The translations under genes and the position numbers were made by a program. Shown here piece after piece: positions 1 to 10,094 of a DNA stretch of 64,000 nucleotides (position 1 is its first letter; every line of letters starts with the position of its first letter). The stretch covers positions 1 to 64,000 of the forward strand of contig NZ_JAUZVZ010000021.1 of NCBI RefSeq assembly GCF_030717845.1, read 5' to 3'. The notes below the pieces were generated by a model, which saw only the letters and a program-made list of their open reading frames with translations, made no database searches and was not told where the DNA came from. This DNA comes from Alkalimonas collagenimarina. Its GTDB lineage: Bacteria > Pseudomonadota > Gammaproteobacteria > Enterobacterales > Alteromonadaceae.

Positions 1-23
1 AGCAGCCGTCAGGCTGCTTTTTT
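1..23 (+). terminator. Intrinsic terminator hairpin at window edge
   Basis: A 7-bp stem (AGCAGCC / GGCTGCT) with a 4-nt loop is followed by six T on the plus strand. It lies just beyond the 3' end of the minus-strand tRNA cluster. The T-run suits a plus-strand transcript coming from outside the window. It may also end the tRNA transcript, but the bases needed to judge that lie outside the window. Confidence 0.6.
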
Positions 24-31
24 GTTGAATT

Positions 32-107
32 TGGAGCGAGTGACGAGGTTCGAACTCGTGACCTCGACCTTGGCAAGGTCGCGCTCTACCAGCTGAGCTA
101 CACTCGC
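32..107 (-). tRNA. tRNA-Gly (GCC), distal copy
   Basis: A 76-nt cloverleaf with encoded CCA. The anticodon loop TTGCCAA gives anticodon GCC, and the TTCGAAC T-loop is intact. It is the last gene of a minus-strand cluster Gly-Cys-Leu-Gly downstream of pgsA. E. coli has glyW-cysT-leuZ at this place, so this is an extra glycine gene. It differs from the 389-464 copy only at the acceptor-stem pair 7:66 (G-C here, A-U there). Confidence 0.97.
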
Positions 108-135
108 GAAATCGTACTTTAAAACTAGCGTTAAA

Positions 136-222
136 TGGTGCCCAGGGCCGGACTTGAACCGGCACGTCCTTACGAACGAGGGATTTTAAATCCCTTGTGT
201 CTACCAATTTCACCACCCGGGC
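136..222 (-). tRNA. tRNA-Leu (TAA)
   Basis: An 87-nt class II tRNA with a long variable arm and encoded CCA. The anticodon loop TTTAAAA gives anticodon TAA. It is third in the Gly-Cys-Leu-Gly cluster and corresponds in position to E. coli leuZ. Confidence 0.97.
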
Positions 223-272
223 AGACAAGCATCTAACGATAAAACTTTTAACAATAAAACGTTGTTGTGTTA

Positions 273-346
273 TGGAGGCGGGTCCCGGAGTCGAACCGAG
301 GTGGACGGATTTGCAATCCGCTGCATGGCCACTCTGCCAACCCGCC
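273..346 (-). tRNA. tRNA-Cys (GCA)
   Basis: A 74-nt tRNA with encoded CCA. The anticodon loop TTGCAAA gives GCA. It is second in the cluster and corresponds in position to E. coli cysT. Confidence 0.97.
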
Positions 347-388
347 TTACCTGCATCGCCAACTCTTACAAAAAACATTAGTAAGATT

Positions 389-464
389 TGGAGCGAGTAA
401 CGAGGTTCGAACTCGTGACCTCGACCTTGGCAAGGTCGCGCTCTACCAGCTGAGCTATACTCGC
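389..464 (-). tRNA. tRNA-Gly (GCC), proximal copy
   Basis: A 76-nt tRNA with encoded CCA and anticodon GCC. It is first in the cluster, about 120 nt downstream of the pgsA stop codon, the place of E. coli glyW. It is a near-identical paralogue of the 32-107 gene. Confidence 0.97.
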
Positions 465-582
465 GTTGCAATCGCCTTGTGCCTTAACACGAGACGCATT
501 CTACTGGTTTCACTGATTCAGTCAACAACAAATTATCAGATCTGAGTTCGACTGCCTATTTTTTAGCAGAACCGGTGCTTTA

Positions 583-1149
583 TCAGTCTGCCTGCTCACC
601 AATCAAGCCATGACGAGCGGCATAAATGTACTGTACCATCGATGAAATAGTCAGTAAGGTCGCAAGATACAACACAATAATGCTGGCTGGCATTACCCAT
701 ACCAATAAACTATGCGTCGGTTGCCAAATCAAACCAATCAGCGCCACCATCTGGAAAATGGTTTTTAACTTGCCACCACCCGATACGGCAACGGCAGCCC
801 CCTGACCTACGCTAGCCATCCACTCACGTAAGGCAGAAATAATAATTTCACGGCTGATCATAATCAGCGCAGGGATAGTCATCCACAAGGCTTGCTCATC
901 AACGGTAACCAGCACTAGCGCCATCACCACCATTACTTTATCAGCCACAGGGTCCAAAAAAGCGCCAAACGGAGTCGATTGCTCCAACTTACGGGCCAGA
1001 TAGCCATCCAGCGCATCCGTAATTGCCGCCAACACAAACACCAATGCCGCCCAGAACCGGGCCGAATCAAGGCCAGAATAAAACAGCCAGAGAAAGACCG
1101 GGATCAACAACAAGCGAAACAGGGTCAGGATATTGGGTATATTTAACAT
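583..1149 (-). CDS. pgsA: CDP-diacylglycerol-glycerol-3-phosphate 3-phosphatidyltransferase
   Basis: This inner-membrane enzyme of 188 residues makes phosphatidylglycerol phosphate from CDP-diacylglycerol and sn-glycerol 3-phosphate, the committed step to phosphatidylglycerol and cardiolipin. The CDP-alcohol phosphatidyltransferase signature is intact: DG and AR in DALDGYLARKL, then G, D and D in FGAFLDPVADK. The N-terminus MLNIPNILTLFRLLLIP is typical of PgsA, and several hydrophobic helices follow. Length matches the family (about 182 in E. coli). It follows uvrC after 32 nt and precedes the tRNA cluster, the same order as in E. coli, so it is probably co-transcribed with uvrY and uvrC. Confidence 0.97.
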   Translation of the reverse strand: MLNIPNILTLFRLLLIPVFLWLFYSGLDSARFWAALVFVLAAITDALDGYLARKLEQSTPFGAFLDPVADKVMVVMALVLVTVDEQALWMTIPALIMISREIIISALREWMASVGQGAAVAVSGGGKLKTIFQMVALIGLIWQPTHSLLVWVMPASIIVLYLATLLTISSMVQYIYAARHGLIGEQAD

Positions 1150-1181
1150 GCACTACTTCTCTTAGCTACGTTATGCCTATG

Positions 1182-2996
1182 CTACTTGTTACGGTAGCTT
1201 TGGTAAATCTTTTCGGCTTGTTGTTTTGAAATGCCTGGCACAGAAGCAAGCTGCTCCACGCTGGCTTGTTGCACGCCTTGCATCCCTCCAAGGTAATGCA
1301 GCAGAGCCTGACGCCGCTTGGCTCCAATGCCCGGGATTTGCTCCAGTGAACTTTTAAGCAATGCTTTGCCACGCTTATTACGATGTCCGGTAATCGCAAA
1401 ACGGTGCGATTCGTCACGGATTTGCTGAATTAAATGCAAAGCCGGATCATTTTCAGCCAAGTTCCTATCCGTCTGGCCGGGGATCAATAAGGTTTCTAAA
1501 CCGGCCTTGCGGCTAACCCCTTTCGCCACGCCCATCAACAGAGGTGGTTGCTGGCAAGGGTGGTTGGCAAAAAAATCCACCGCGCGCTGCAACTGGCCCT
1601 TGCCGCCGTCGATTAAGATAAGATCAGGCAAGGGATCCGTGGCGCTGAGCTTGCCATAACGTTTGTTCAGGGCAAAATCCATCGCTGCGTAATCATCGCC
1701 CCCGGTGATCCCTTTGACATTATAGCGCCGATACAGGGTTTTATTCGGGCCTTTTTCATCAAACACCACGCAGGATGCAATGGTGTCTTGCCCCATGGTA
1801 TGGCTGATATCAAAGCATTCCATGTGGCTAATTGCAGCCTGTGGTTTAAACAGCTGATTGAGTGCCTGATACCCTAAACGGACCCGTTGTGCCTGACTGA
1901 CCTTGCCTTCACAGGCAATACGGGCATTTTTGCTGGCTAATTCGAGATAGCGTGCTTTCTCGCCCCGTTGCACTGCCGTGAGCTTAACTTTGCGCCCCGC
2001 AACCTGACTAATGGCTTGCTGCAATGCGTCGCTATCGTCCGGTTTTTGCGCCAAAACCACTTCTTTTGGCACCTGCTGGCCCCCCATACCTTGCAAATAA
2101 AACTGCAGTAAAAATGCAGGCAGAATCTCAGCCACATCGGTATTAGCGGGGAGTTTAGGAAAGTAGGTTTTACTGCCAATGACTTTATGCTGACGAATAT
2201 ACAGCACATGCACTGCGGCCACTTCGTGTTGAAAGCAGTAACCTATGACATCCATTTCTTCATGATCGCCGCTGACCGACTGCTGCTCTTGCACACGACG
2301 CAGCGCTTGGATTTGGTCGCGCAGGCGAGCCGCCGTTTCAAACTCCATCGCAGCACTGGCCTGCTCCATTTGCTGCACCAAATCGGCGACGATTTGCTGA
2401 TCTTTACCGGTTAAAAAGAGTCGAGCCAGTCGTACCTGCTCCTGATAATCCTCATCGGATACTTTACCAACGCAAGGTGCAGAGCAAAGCTTGAGTTGAT
2501 ATTGCAGACAGGGCCGGGTTCTGGCCTGATAGAAGCTATCCTCGCATTGGCGAATGGGGAAAATTTTCTGCATCAACTTCAGGCTCTGCCAAACGGCCCC
2601 GGCATTAGGATAAGGGCCAAAGTACTGTCCGGCTACCGAGCGTGATCCGCGATGCGATAACAAGCGCGGATGACGATGATCACTGAGAATAATGTAAGGG
2701 TAAGATTTGTCATCACGCAGCAGAATGTTGTATTTCGGCCGGTGCGCTTTGATCAGGTTGTTTTCCAGCAACAACGCTTCGGTTTCGCTGTGGGTAAGCG
2801 TCAATTCGACCTGGGCAATTTGACTAACCAACGCCTTGGTTTTGATGCTGTCAACCTGAGCACGAAAATAACTGCTGAGCCGGTTTTTCAGGTTTTTCGC
2901 TTTGCCAACATAGATCACCACGCCTTTGGCATTCAGCATCCGGTACACACCTGGTTGCTGTGGTACCGTTTGCATAAAGCCTTTTGCATCAAACAT
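1182..2996 (-). CDS. uvrC: UvrABC excinuclease subunit C
   Basis: UvrC makes both incisions around bulky DNA lesions in nucleotide excision repair, after UvrA and UvrB load at the damage. The 604 residues start with the GIY-YIG nuclease domain (GVYRML and VIYVGKAKNLKNRL, residues 16-45). A cysteine cluster and the UvrB-binding UVR segment (METAARLRDQIQAL-like, around 205-225) follow. The RNase H-like nuclease domain is marked by ECFDISH and by DLILIDGGKGQL, and the C-terminus carries a double helix-hairpin-helix (EQIPGIGAKR, ASVPGIS). Length equals the family norm. It lies 31 nt downstream of uvrY, the classical uvrY-uvrC pair. Confidence 0.98.
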   Translation of the reverse strand: MFDAKGFMQTVPQQPGVYRMLNAKGVVIYVGKAKNLKNRLSSYFRAQVDSIKTKALVSQIAQVELTLTHSETEALLLENNLIKAHRPKYNILLRDDKSYPYIILSDHRHPRLLSHRGSRSVAGQYFGPYPNAGAVWQSLKLMQKIFPIRQCEDSFYQARTRPCLQYQLKLCSAPCVGKVSDEDYQEQVRLARLFLTGKDQQIVADLVQQMEQASAAMEFETAARLRDQIQALRRVQEQQSVSGDHEEMDVIGYCFQHEVAAVHVLYIRQHKVIGSKTYFPKLPANTDVAEILPAFLLQFYLQGMGGQQVPKEVVLAQKPDDSDALQQAISQVAGRKVKLTAVQRGEKARYLELASKNARIACEGKVSQAQRVRLGYQALNQLFKPQAAISHMECFDISHTMGQDTIASCVVFDEKGPNKTLYRRYNVKGITGGDDYAAMDFALNKRYGKLSATDPLPDLILIDGGKGQLQRAVDFFANHPCQQPPLLMGVAKGVSRKAGLETLLIPGQTDRNLAENDPALHLIQQIRDESHRFAITGHRNKRGKALLKSSLEQIPGIGAKRRQALLHYLGGMQGVQQASVEQLASVPGISKQQAEKIYQSYRNK

Positions 2997-3027
2997 AGTG
3001 ATTCACCCGGGCAACAACTCGCTTGGT

Positions 3028-3672
3028 TCAGGCTTTGGCAATATCAATCATGCCATGACGTAACGCCAGGTGCGTTAACTCTACATCACCTTGAATCGAT
3101 AGTTTTTCAAACATCCGATAGCGGTATGAGTTCACGGTTTTGCTGCTGACATTAAGCTGAGTGGCAATATCATTGACCTTTTCACCCCGGGTGATCATCA
3201 GCATGATTTGTAACTCTCTGTCCGAGAGTTCATCAAACGGATTTTCGCCCTGGTGATTCAGTTTACTCAACGCCATTTTCTGGGCCACTTCATCGGAGAT
3301 GTGCCGAACCCCGGAATAGACCTTGCGAATAGCAGAAACCATCTCAGACGGAGCTGCATTTTTAGAGATAAAACCAGCAGCACCAAGTTGCATGACCTTG
3401 GTCGGCACCGGCTCTTCACAAGTCACCGATAAGGCCAATACTTTAATATCAGGGCAAAAGTGCATCACCCGCTTGGTGGCTGTCATACCACCCATTCCCG
3501 GCATATTCATATCCATCAACACGACATCGGGCTCATTGTGTCGACAAAATTGCAGAGCTTCTTCGCCGGTACCAGCTTCGCCTATCACCTTGATACCACG
3601 TTCATCCTTAAGAATGCGACTGATGCCAGTTCGAACAAGCTCGTGATCATCAACGATAAGTACGTTAATCAA
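3028..3672 (-). CDS. uvrY: Response regulator UvrY (GacA family)
   Basis: This LuxR/FixJ-type response regulator is the partner of the BarA/GacS hybrid kinase. In gammaproteobacteria it activates the CsrB/RsmZ small RNAs. It has an N-terminal receiver domain (acidic pair D8/D9, phospho-acceptor D54 in VVLMDMNMPG) and a C-terminal helix-turn-helix (LSDRELQIMLMITRGEKVNDIATQL, given here only as a region near 148-172 by its first residues LSDRELQIML). I chose a TTG start because GGAG lies 7-8 nt upstream and it gives the family N-terminus MINVLIVDDHE with D54 as in E. coli. A GTG at 3690 extends the frame by six residues but has no visible ribosome site. It heads the uvrY-uvrC-pgsA-tRNA unit. 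Confidence 0.94.
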   Translation of the reverse strand: MINVLIVDDHELVRTGISRILKDERGIKVIGEAGTGEEALQFCRHNEPDVVLMDMNMPGMGGMTATKRVMHFCPDIKVLALSVTCEEPVPTKVMQLGAAGFISKNAAPSEMVSAIRKVYSGVRHISDEVAQKMALSKLNHQGENPFDELSDRELQIMLMITRGEKVNDIATQLNVSSKTVNSYRYRMFEKLSIQGDVELTHLALRHGMIDIAKA

Positions 3673-3869
3673 GTTGCTTCTCCGCTTCACTGGTTTATTA
3701 CTACTTTCTTATTTTTAAAGCATAGCCGAGGACAGCATTAAACTCAACACAATCACTGGAAATTTACGACTAAAATCCGGTGGCTTAGTGTGCCAGATTG
3801 CTTAAGAAGATGGAATGAAAAGTTGCAGTACATTTTAGGAAGGTCAAGCGCAGTGATGAGGGATGAAAA

Positions 3870-3960
3870 TGGCGGAGGGAGAGAGATTCGAACTCTCGGT
3901 GGGCTATTAACCCACGCCGGTTTTCAAGACCGGTGCATTCAACCGCTCTGCCATCCCTCC
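3870..3960 (-). tRNA. tRNA-Ser (TGA), copy 1
   Basis: A 91-nt class II tRNA with encoded CCA. The anticodon loop CTTGAAA gives TGA, and there is a long variable arm. Its sequence is identical to the 4053-4143 gene. E. coli serT is also a neighbour of yccA. Confidence 0.97.
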
Positions 3961-4052
3961 GACATACCTAACCAAGATGATTAGAGGCTGATTAGACATT
4001 GACGCACTCAAATAGTTGAGTGTTGCAAACAGCCAGTTGCAACAAGCGAAAA

Positions 4053-4143
4053 TGGCGGAGGGAGAGAGATTCGAACTCTCGGTGGGCTATTAACCCACGC
4101 CGGTTTTCAAGACCGGTGCATTCAACCGCTCTGCCATCCCTCC
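4053..4143 (-). tRNA. tRNA-Ser (TGA), copy 2
   Basis: A 91-nt gene identical to the copy at 3870-3960 and separated from it by 92 nt. Both are minus-strand, so this copy is transcribed first. This is a recent or gene-converted tandem duplication. Confidence 0.97.
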
Positions 4144-4365
4144 AGCGAGGCGTATACTAATCAGTTTACCAGCGAAAGAAAAGTCCTTTTTGCCATTTTT
4201 GTTTCAGCCAGTCAAAATTTCATCAATTTAAGCTATTATGGTGCAACTAGCGCAAAATCGGGCCGATAACACTAGAGCTTAGGGAACTAAATCGGTATGA
4301 TGAGGATCAAAGTTTTAGCATTTACCATTGCTTTTTAAAGTACTTAAGAGTGCAAGGAGACCTGT

Positions 4366-5034
4366 ATGTCGTACAGAGAAACACAGACCATCAGCACCGC
4401 CAGCCGTGGTGTTGAAATCAACAAGGTGCTTCGTAACACCTACTTCTTACTAGGCATGACGTTGGCATTCAGCGCCGTTGCTGCTGCCTTTGCAATGGCG
4501 ATGAACTTATCCCCTATGGCGTCCATTATCTGCATGATTGCCGGTTTTGTGATGCTGTTTGTGGTAAACAAACAGGCCGATAAAGCCAGTGGTATTTTCT
4601 GGGTATTCGCCTTTGCTGGCGCCTTTGGTGCCTCACTCGGCCCGATGCTGACTTACTACGCAGGCCTGCCGAATGGCCCAGGCTTGATTATGCAGGCCTT
4701 GGCTGGTACCGCGGTTATTTTCTTCTCGCTGTCCGCTTATGCGTTGACCACTCGTAAAGACTTCTCTTTTATGGGTGGCTTCCTGTTCGTTGGCTTGATT
4801 GTGGTCCTGCTGGCAGTACTGGCGAACATTTTCCTGCAAATGCCAGCTCTGCAACTGGCAATTAGCTCAGCTGTGATCCTGATCATGTCTGGCCTTATCC
4901 TGTTTGATACCAGCCGCATCATTCATGGTGGTGAAACCAATTATATCCGCGCGACCGTGTCTTTGTATTTGAACGTCTTTAATATCTTCGTTCACTTACT
5001 TAGCTTGCTGGGTATCTTTGGTGGTGATGATTAA
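4366..5034 (+). CDS. yccA: BAX inhibitor-1 family protein YccA
   Basis: A 222-residue integral membrane protein of the BAX inhibitor-1 family with about seven hydrophobic segments (first at about 25-45, last at about 200-218). E. coli YccA is a substrate and modulator of the FtsH protease and protects jammed SecY translocons. The N-terminal cytoplasmic stretch with ...VLRNTYFLLGMTL and the C-terminal SLYLNVFNIFVHLLSLLGI are typical. A strong ribosome site (AAGGAG) lies about 7 nt before the ATG. The neighbours tRNA-Ser and the tus genes match the enterobacterial arrangement. Confidence 0.93.
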   Translation: MSYRETQTISTASRGVEINKVLRNTYFLLGMTLAFSAVAAAFAMAMNLSPMASIICMIAGFVMLFVVNKQADKASGIFWVFAFAGAFGASLGPMLTYYAGLPNGPGLIMQALAGTAVIFFSLSAYALTTRKDFSFMGGFLFVGLIVVLLAVLANIFLQMPALQLAISSAVILIMSGLILFDTSRIIHGGETNYIRATVSLYLNVFNIFVHLLSLLGIFGGDD

Positions 5035-5173
5035 TCATTTGGCTAGTCACGGCTGATGCCGTGGTGATGCTTACCCCCTGCCCCATGTGCTTGCTATACT
5101 GTCTGTTGCAGTGAAGCCAGCCATGGGGCTTTGTTTTGAGCTACCCGTTGTTATAACTAACAGGATTTAACCG

Positions 5174-5533
5174 GTGACATCCTTTGTGATCTTACTGACC
5201 CAGTCCCCTTTTAATGGTCAGGCCTTTCAAAGCGCTCTGCGCTTTGCCTCATCAAGCGTAGCAATGGGTCATTGCATCGATCATATTTTCCTCTATCAGG
5301 ATGCGGTTTTAGCAGCCAGTGATGCCATTGACTTGCCAGCCGATGAGCCAGATGCCTCCCGATTACTGGCTCAGTTTTGTCTGCAGCATCAGATCCCCCT
5401 GCTATTTTGCAGCACGGCCGCCGAAAAACGCGGTCTTTCCTTGCAGAGCGAACAACTTCGGCCCGGCTATCAGTTAGCTGGCTTAGCCGAGCATGCCATG
5501 CGTCTGGCTAACCACAGATTGGTGCAATTGTAA
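5174..5533 (+). CDS. tusD: Sulfurtransferase TusD
   Basis: This 119-residue subunit of the TusBCD complex takes persulfide sulfur from TusA and passes it to TusE for 2-thiolation of the wobble uridine in tRNA Lys, Glu and Gln. The DsrE/F-like fold opens with FVILLTQSPF, and the active cysteine is C79 in PLLFCSTAAEKRG, equal to E. coli C78. The start codon is GTG, with AGGA about 9 nt upstream. The stop codon overlaps the tusC start by one base (TAATG), indicating translational coupling. Confidence 0.95.
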   Translation: MTSFVILLTQSPFNGQAFQSALRFASSSVAMGHCIDHIFLYQDAVLAASDAIDLPADEPDASRLLAQFCLQHQIPLLFCSTAAEKRGLSLQSEQLRPGYQLAGLAEHAMRLANHRLVQL

Positions 5534-5898
5534 TGACGACATCGATACTGGTCTGGTTAGATAGCTCTCCGTTTAATCGTCCCCAAGCTCGTGAGGCGCT
5601 GGATTATGCCCTTGCCATGGCTGCAGTAGAGCATCAAGTGCAGCTGCTACTCACCGGGCCAGCGGTCTTGTTGCTGTTACCCCACAAGGACATTGCCAGC
5701 CGCTTGCAACTTAAAGACATGAGCAAAGCAATTGGTTTATTTGAGTTGTATGATATTGCCGCGCCAATTGTGACCGAACCTGACCTGGCGCTCTATCAGT
5801 TAACAGCAGATGCTCTTGCCTATGACGTCAGGGTGCTATCGACCGGACAGCTCCATAGCCAATTGCCTCACTATCAGCATATCGTGAGGTTTTCATGA
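5533..5898 (+). CDS. tusC: Sulfurtransferase complex subunit TusC
   Basis: TusC (121 residues) is the DsrF-like non-catalytic subunit of the TusBCD heterohexamer. The N-terminus ILVWLDSSPFNRPQAREALD matches the family pattern of an alpha/beta DsrE fold. It overlaps tusD by one base and tusB by four (ATGA), so the three subunits are translated as a coupled unit. Confidence 0.94.
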   Translation: MTTSILVWLDSSPFNRPQAREALDYALAMAAVEHQVQLLLTGPAVLLLLPHKDIASRLQLKDMSKAIGLFELYDIAAPIVTEPDLALYQLTADALAYDVRVLSTGQLHSQLPHYQHIVRFS

Positions 5899-6176
5899 AA
5901 CTACTGCAATGGATCTCCGCTCAACGTCCAAGCGATGAATGGTTCAATACCTGGTTGGCAACATTAACCGCCGATGATGTGCTGTTGCTGCGCCAGGATG
6001 GTGTCTATGCCATGCTCTTGCCATGGCCAGAGTTACCCTGTCGCTGCTATGCCTTGCAGCTGGATGTCGAAGCTCGAGCCATAAACACAGGCGCTCCGTG
6101 GCAGACGATCAGTGATCAACAATGGGTCGGGCTGACCGCTCAGGCGAAACAGGTGTGGTTATGTCCGACATTGTAA
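5895..6176 (+). CDS. tusB: Sulfurtransferase complex subunit TusB
   Basis: TusB (93 residues) is the small DsrH-like subunit of TusBCD. It is divergent in sequence, but its size, its position in the D-C-B order and the pattern LTADDVLLLRQDGVYAML support the call. It starts inside tusC (ATGA overlap), and its end overlaps the tusE reading frame. Confidence 0.9.
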   Translation: MKLLQWISAQRPSDEWFNTWLATLTADDVLLLRQDGVYAMLLPWPELPCRCYALQLDVEARAINTGAPWQTISDQQWVGLTAQAKQVWLCPTL

Positions 6177-6496
6177 TGGATGGTACTTGCTATCCACTCG
6201 ACAAGCATGGTTATCTGGCCGATGCCAGCCAGTGGAACCCGGCGCTGGCACAGCGCTTTGCAGAGCTTGAAGGGATCGAACTGACCAACCCGCACTGGGA
6301 AGTCGTGCATTTTGTGCGCGACTTCTACCAGCAACATCATACCTCTCCGGCTATTCGTTTACTGGTCAAGGCCATGGCTCAACAATATGGGCCTGAAAAA
6401 GGCAGCAGCAAGTACTTATTTATGTTGTTTCCGGATGGGCCAGCCAAGCAAGCAACCCGAATAGCCGGCTTACCAAAGCCCGCTCGTTGTCTGTAA
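6161..6496 (+). CDS. tusE: Sulfur relay protein TusE (DsrC family)
   Basis: TusE accepts sulfur from TusD and presents it to the MnmA-tRNA complex. The 111 residues end in PKPARCL, with the conserved penultimate-region cysteine (C110) that carries the persulfide. The core FVRDFYQQHHTSPAIRLLVK is diagnostic of DsrC/TusE. I chose the ATG at 6161, which gives MSDIVMDG and aligns with E. coli. An in-frame ATG at 6176 overlapping the tusB stop is the alternative, and a frame extension further upstream has no support. In E. coli tusE lies apart from tusBCD but next to yccA; here all five genes are together. Confidence 0.93.
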   Translation: MSDIVMDGTCYPLDKHGYLADASQWNPALAQRFAELEGIELTNPHWEVVHFVRDFYQQHHTSPAIRLLVKAMAQQYGPEKGSSKYLFMLFPDGPAKQATRIAGLPKPARCL

Positions 6497-6531
6497 CTCA
6501 GGCAGTCTTAAAACGCAGGCTGCCTGTCAGT

Positions 6532-6720
6532 TCAGAATGATTCTTGCCAGATCCCTATCAAGGCTTCGACAAAAAACAACACAGCAACCAGAACAATGCC
6601 GATGATCAACAATCGGTAAAGCCACCAACGCACCCCTGCCGTCACGCGCCGATCGGATCGGGATGCATTCAGGCGCTTAGGCCGTAGACCTGTTTTAGGT
6701 GGAGTCGCTTTTGGTCCCAT
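6532..6720 (-). CDS. Small single-pass membrane protein, unknown
   Basis: I do not recognise a family for this 62-residue protein. Residues 1-30 are strongly basic (many Arg, Lys and Pro). One hydrophobic helix at about 33-53 (LYRLLIIGIVLVAVLFFVEA) follows, then a short tail. This predicts an inner-membrane protein with a cytoplasmic basic N-terminus. It begins 19 nt downstream of the serS stop on the same strand with a weak GGTAA ribosome site, so it is probably the last gene of that unit. It converges with tusE. Confidence 0.6.
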   Translation of the reverse strand: MGPKATPPKTGLRPKRLNASRSDRRVTAGVRWWLYRLLIIGIVLVAVLFFVEALIGIWQESF

Positions 6721-6739
6721 ACGTTTACCGGCTGTACCC

Positions 6740-8110
<1,371 letters not shown>

Positions 8111-8118
8111 TTATTGTA

Positions 8119-9462
8119 TCATTCCCGATAACGTTTGTTCGGACTTTGTGCATCCAATTGCTGTAAATAGCGCATTTTTTCAGCAAGTTGCTTTTCAAGG
8201 CCTCGCTCTGCTGGCTGATACAGCTGTAAATCACGAAGCGCCTCGGGTAAATAACATTCACCCGCCGCATAAGCTCCCTCTTCGCTATGCGCGTAGCGAT
8301 ACTCTGCACCAAACCCCTGCTCTTTCATCAGCCTGGTTGGCGCATTGCGTAAGTGGTGTGGTACCTCATGATCCGGCTCACTCACCACCAGTCGGCGCAT
8401 TTGTTTGAACGCATCGTAGACCGCATTGCTTTTCGGTGCCAATGCCAGATAAATAGTGGCCTGCGCAATGGCGCGTTCGCCTTCAGCCGGGCCAACACGT
8501 TGAAAGGTATCCCAGGCATTGAGCGCCATGGTTAAGGCTCTTGGGTCTGCATTGCCGATATCCTCACTGGCGATAGCCAAAAGCCTGCGGGCAACATACA
8601 GAGGGTCACCACCGCCTTCCAAAATACGACAATACCAATACAAGGCAGCATCGGGGGCAGAGCCGCGCACCGATTTATGAAAGGCAGAAATCAGATCGTA
8701 AAACTGATCCCCCTGGTTATCAAAACCAGGGAGTTTTCGTGGTACCAATTGACGAACCAACTCAGCCGATATGTCATGCTGCTGACCGGCTGCCGTGCTG
8801 TATTCAGCGATGAGCTCAAGTAAATTCAGCAATTGACGGGCATCGCCATTGGCCAGTTGCAGCAATAGATGTTCAGCATCAGGCAACAGCGTAAGCGCTT
8901 CGCGGCCAAGGCCTACTTCAGTATCGCTGAGTGCCCGCTGCATTAACGGCTTTAATTCATCCTCAGTCAGTTTATTCAGCACACAAACCCGGGCACGGGA
9001 TAATATCGCGTTGTTCAATGCAAAGGAGGGGTTTTCGGTGGTGGCACCAATGAAAATAATGGTGCCATCTTCAATGTGCGGTAAAAAAGCGTCTTGCTGG
9101 CTTTTATTGAAGCGATGCACCTCATCAACAAACAGTAAGGTGCGCTTTTGCCATTGCTGCTGCCTATCTTTGGCTTTTTGAATGGCATCACGAATTTCTT
9201 TAATACCAGAGGTCACCGCCGAAAGCTTTTCCAGCTCGGCGTCGGCATGGCTGGCAATAATCTCTGCGAGGGTTGTTTTACCCGTGCCAGGCGGGCCCCA
9301 TAAAATCAGCGAGTAAATGTTACCTTGTTCAATCGCTTGGCGTAGCGGTAAGCCCGGCGCAAGCAGATGCTGTTGCCCGACATAGTCGTGCAAGGTAAGA
9401 GGGCGCATCCGGGCCGCAAGCGGCCGAAAATCATTGCTAAAATCAAACCCCTGGGTGCTCAT
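8119..9462 (-). CDS. rarA: Replication-associated recombination protein RarA (MgsA)
   Basis: This AAA+ ATPase of the RarA/WRNIP1/Mgs1 family acts at stalled replication forks and interacts with SSB. It has Walker [10 protein letters not shown] (about residues 57-65), Walker [16 protein letters not shown], and sensor 1 [10 protein letters not shown], followed by the C-terminal MgsA oligomerisation region with [23 protein letters not shown]. Its 447 residues match E. coli. It starts 5 nt after the lolA stop, so the two are probably co-transcribed. Confidence 0.97.
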   Translation of the reverse strand: MSTQGFDFSNDFRPLAARMRPLTLHDYVGQQHLLAPGLPLRQAIEQGNIYSLILWGPPGTGKTTLAEIIASHADAELEKLSAVTSGIKEIRDAIQKAKDRQQQWQKRTLLFVDEVHRFNKSQQDAFLPHIEDGTIIFIGATTENPSFALNNAILSRARVCVLNKLTEDELKPLMQRALSDTEVGLGREALTLLPDAEHLLLQLANGDARQLLNLLELIAEYSTAAGQQHDISAELVRQLVPRKLPGFDNQGDQFYDLISAFHKSVRGSAPDAALYWYCRILEGGGDPLYVARRLLAIASEDIGNADPRALTMALNAWDTFQRVGPAEGERAIAQATIYLALAPKSNAVYDAFKQMRRLVVSEPDHEVPHHLRNAPTRLMKEQGFGAEYRYAHSEEGAYAAGECYLPEALRDLQLYQPAERGLEKQLAEKMRYLQQLDAQSPNKRYRE

Positions 9463-9467
9463 CCGGA

Positions 9468-10094
9468 TTACCGCTGATCGTCTACATCAACATCAGCAGG
9501 CGGTACAAATTGAAAGTGCTCCAGGGTAAAGGCATCAAGGTCGGTATTGATTTGATCGAACCGAAACACACTGAACTGGCCATTTAAATCCTGTACCTGC
9601 ATTTCACTTAATACATCGCCACTAAATATCAGTTCCAACTGCTGGACTGGACTCGACAAATCAAGTGCCATAATCCGATAGCCCTGCCCGGTCGACTCAA
9701 TGCGATAATCCTGCCATAACGCACGATCGTCCGACATCAACAAAGCAAAAGGCGTACGCTGCAACTCCGTGGTTGCATCAAATAAAGTCACTTGCTCCAG
9801 CAGTTCATTGTAAAACCACAAGGTAATGCCATCACCAACGAATAAAATCGGCTCTGGGGTGTGCATGACATAGCGAAACTTACCTGGCTGCAGTAACCAC
9901 AGCTCCCCTTCGCCTTCCTGCACCAGCTCCTGTTGCATATCAAACACTTGTTGCTGAAAACTGGCATGAAAATGCTCTATCCGATCCAACTGCTGCCGCA
10001 GCGCATCGCTCGCCTCTGGCTCGGACTGTGGCTCCGCAATCACGGCAGCTGAACAACCCAGTAATAAAGTAATCGCGATCAATAGTTTTTTCAT
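9468..10094 (-). CDS. lolA: Outer-membrane lipoprotein carrier LolA
   Basis: LolA is the periplasmic chaperone that takes lipoproteins from the LolCDE complex to LolB at the outer membrane. It has 208 residues, a Sec signal peptide [20 protein letters not shown], then mature LolA with the expected [11 protein letters not shown] and the [10 protein letters not shown] hydrophobic-cavity motif. The start codon overlaps the ftsK stop by one base (TAATG), as in other gammaproteobacteria where ftsK and lolA are coupled. Confidence 0.96.
   Translation of the reverse strand: MKKLLIAITLLLGCSAAVIAEPQSEPEASDALRQQLDRIEHFHASFQQQVFDMQQELVQEGEGELWLLQPGKFRYVMHTPEPILFVGDGITLWFYNELLEQVTLFDATTELQRTPFALLMSDDRALWQDYRIESTGQGYRIMALDLSSPVQQLELIFSGDVLSEMQVQDLNGQFSVFRFDQINTDLDAFTLEHFQFVPPADVDVDDQR

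Noticed and set aside
1166-1417. 83-codon minus-strand frame overlapping the uvrC end
   Set aside because: Overlaps uvrC in another frame and has no protein-like features.
6498-6538. Hairpin after tusE as terminator
   Set aside because: CAGGCAG/CTGCCTG can pair but has a 14-nt loop and no T-run on either strand.
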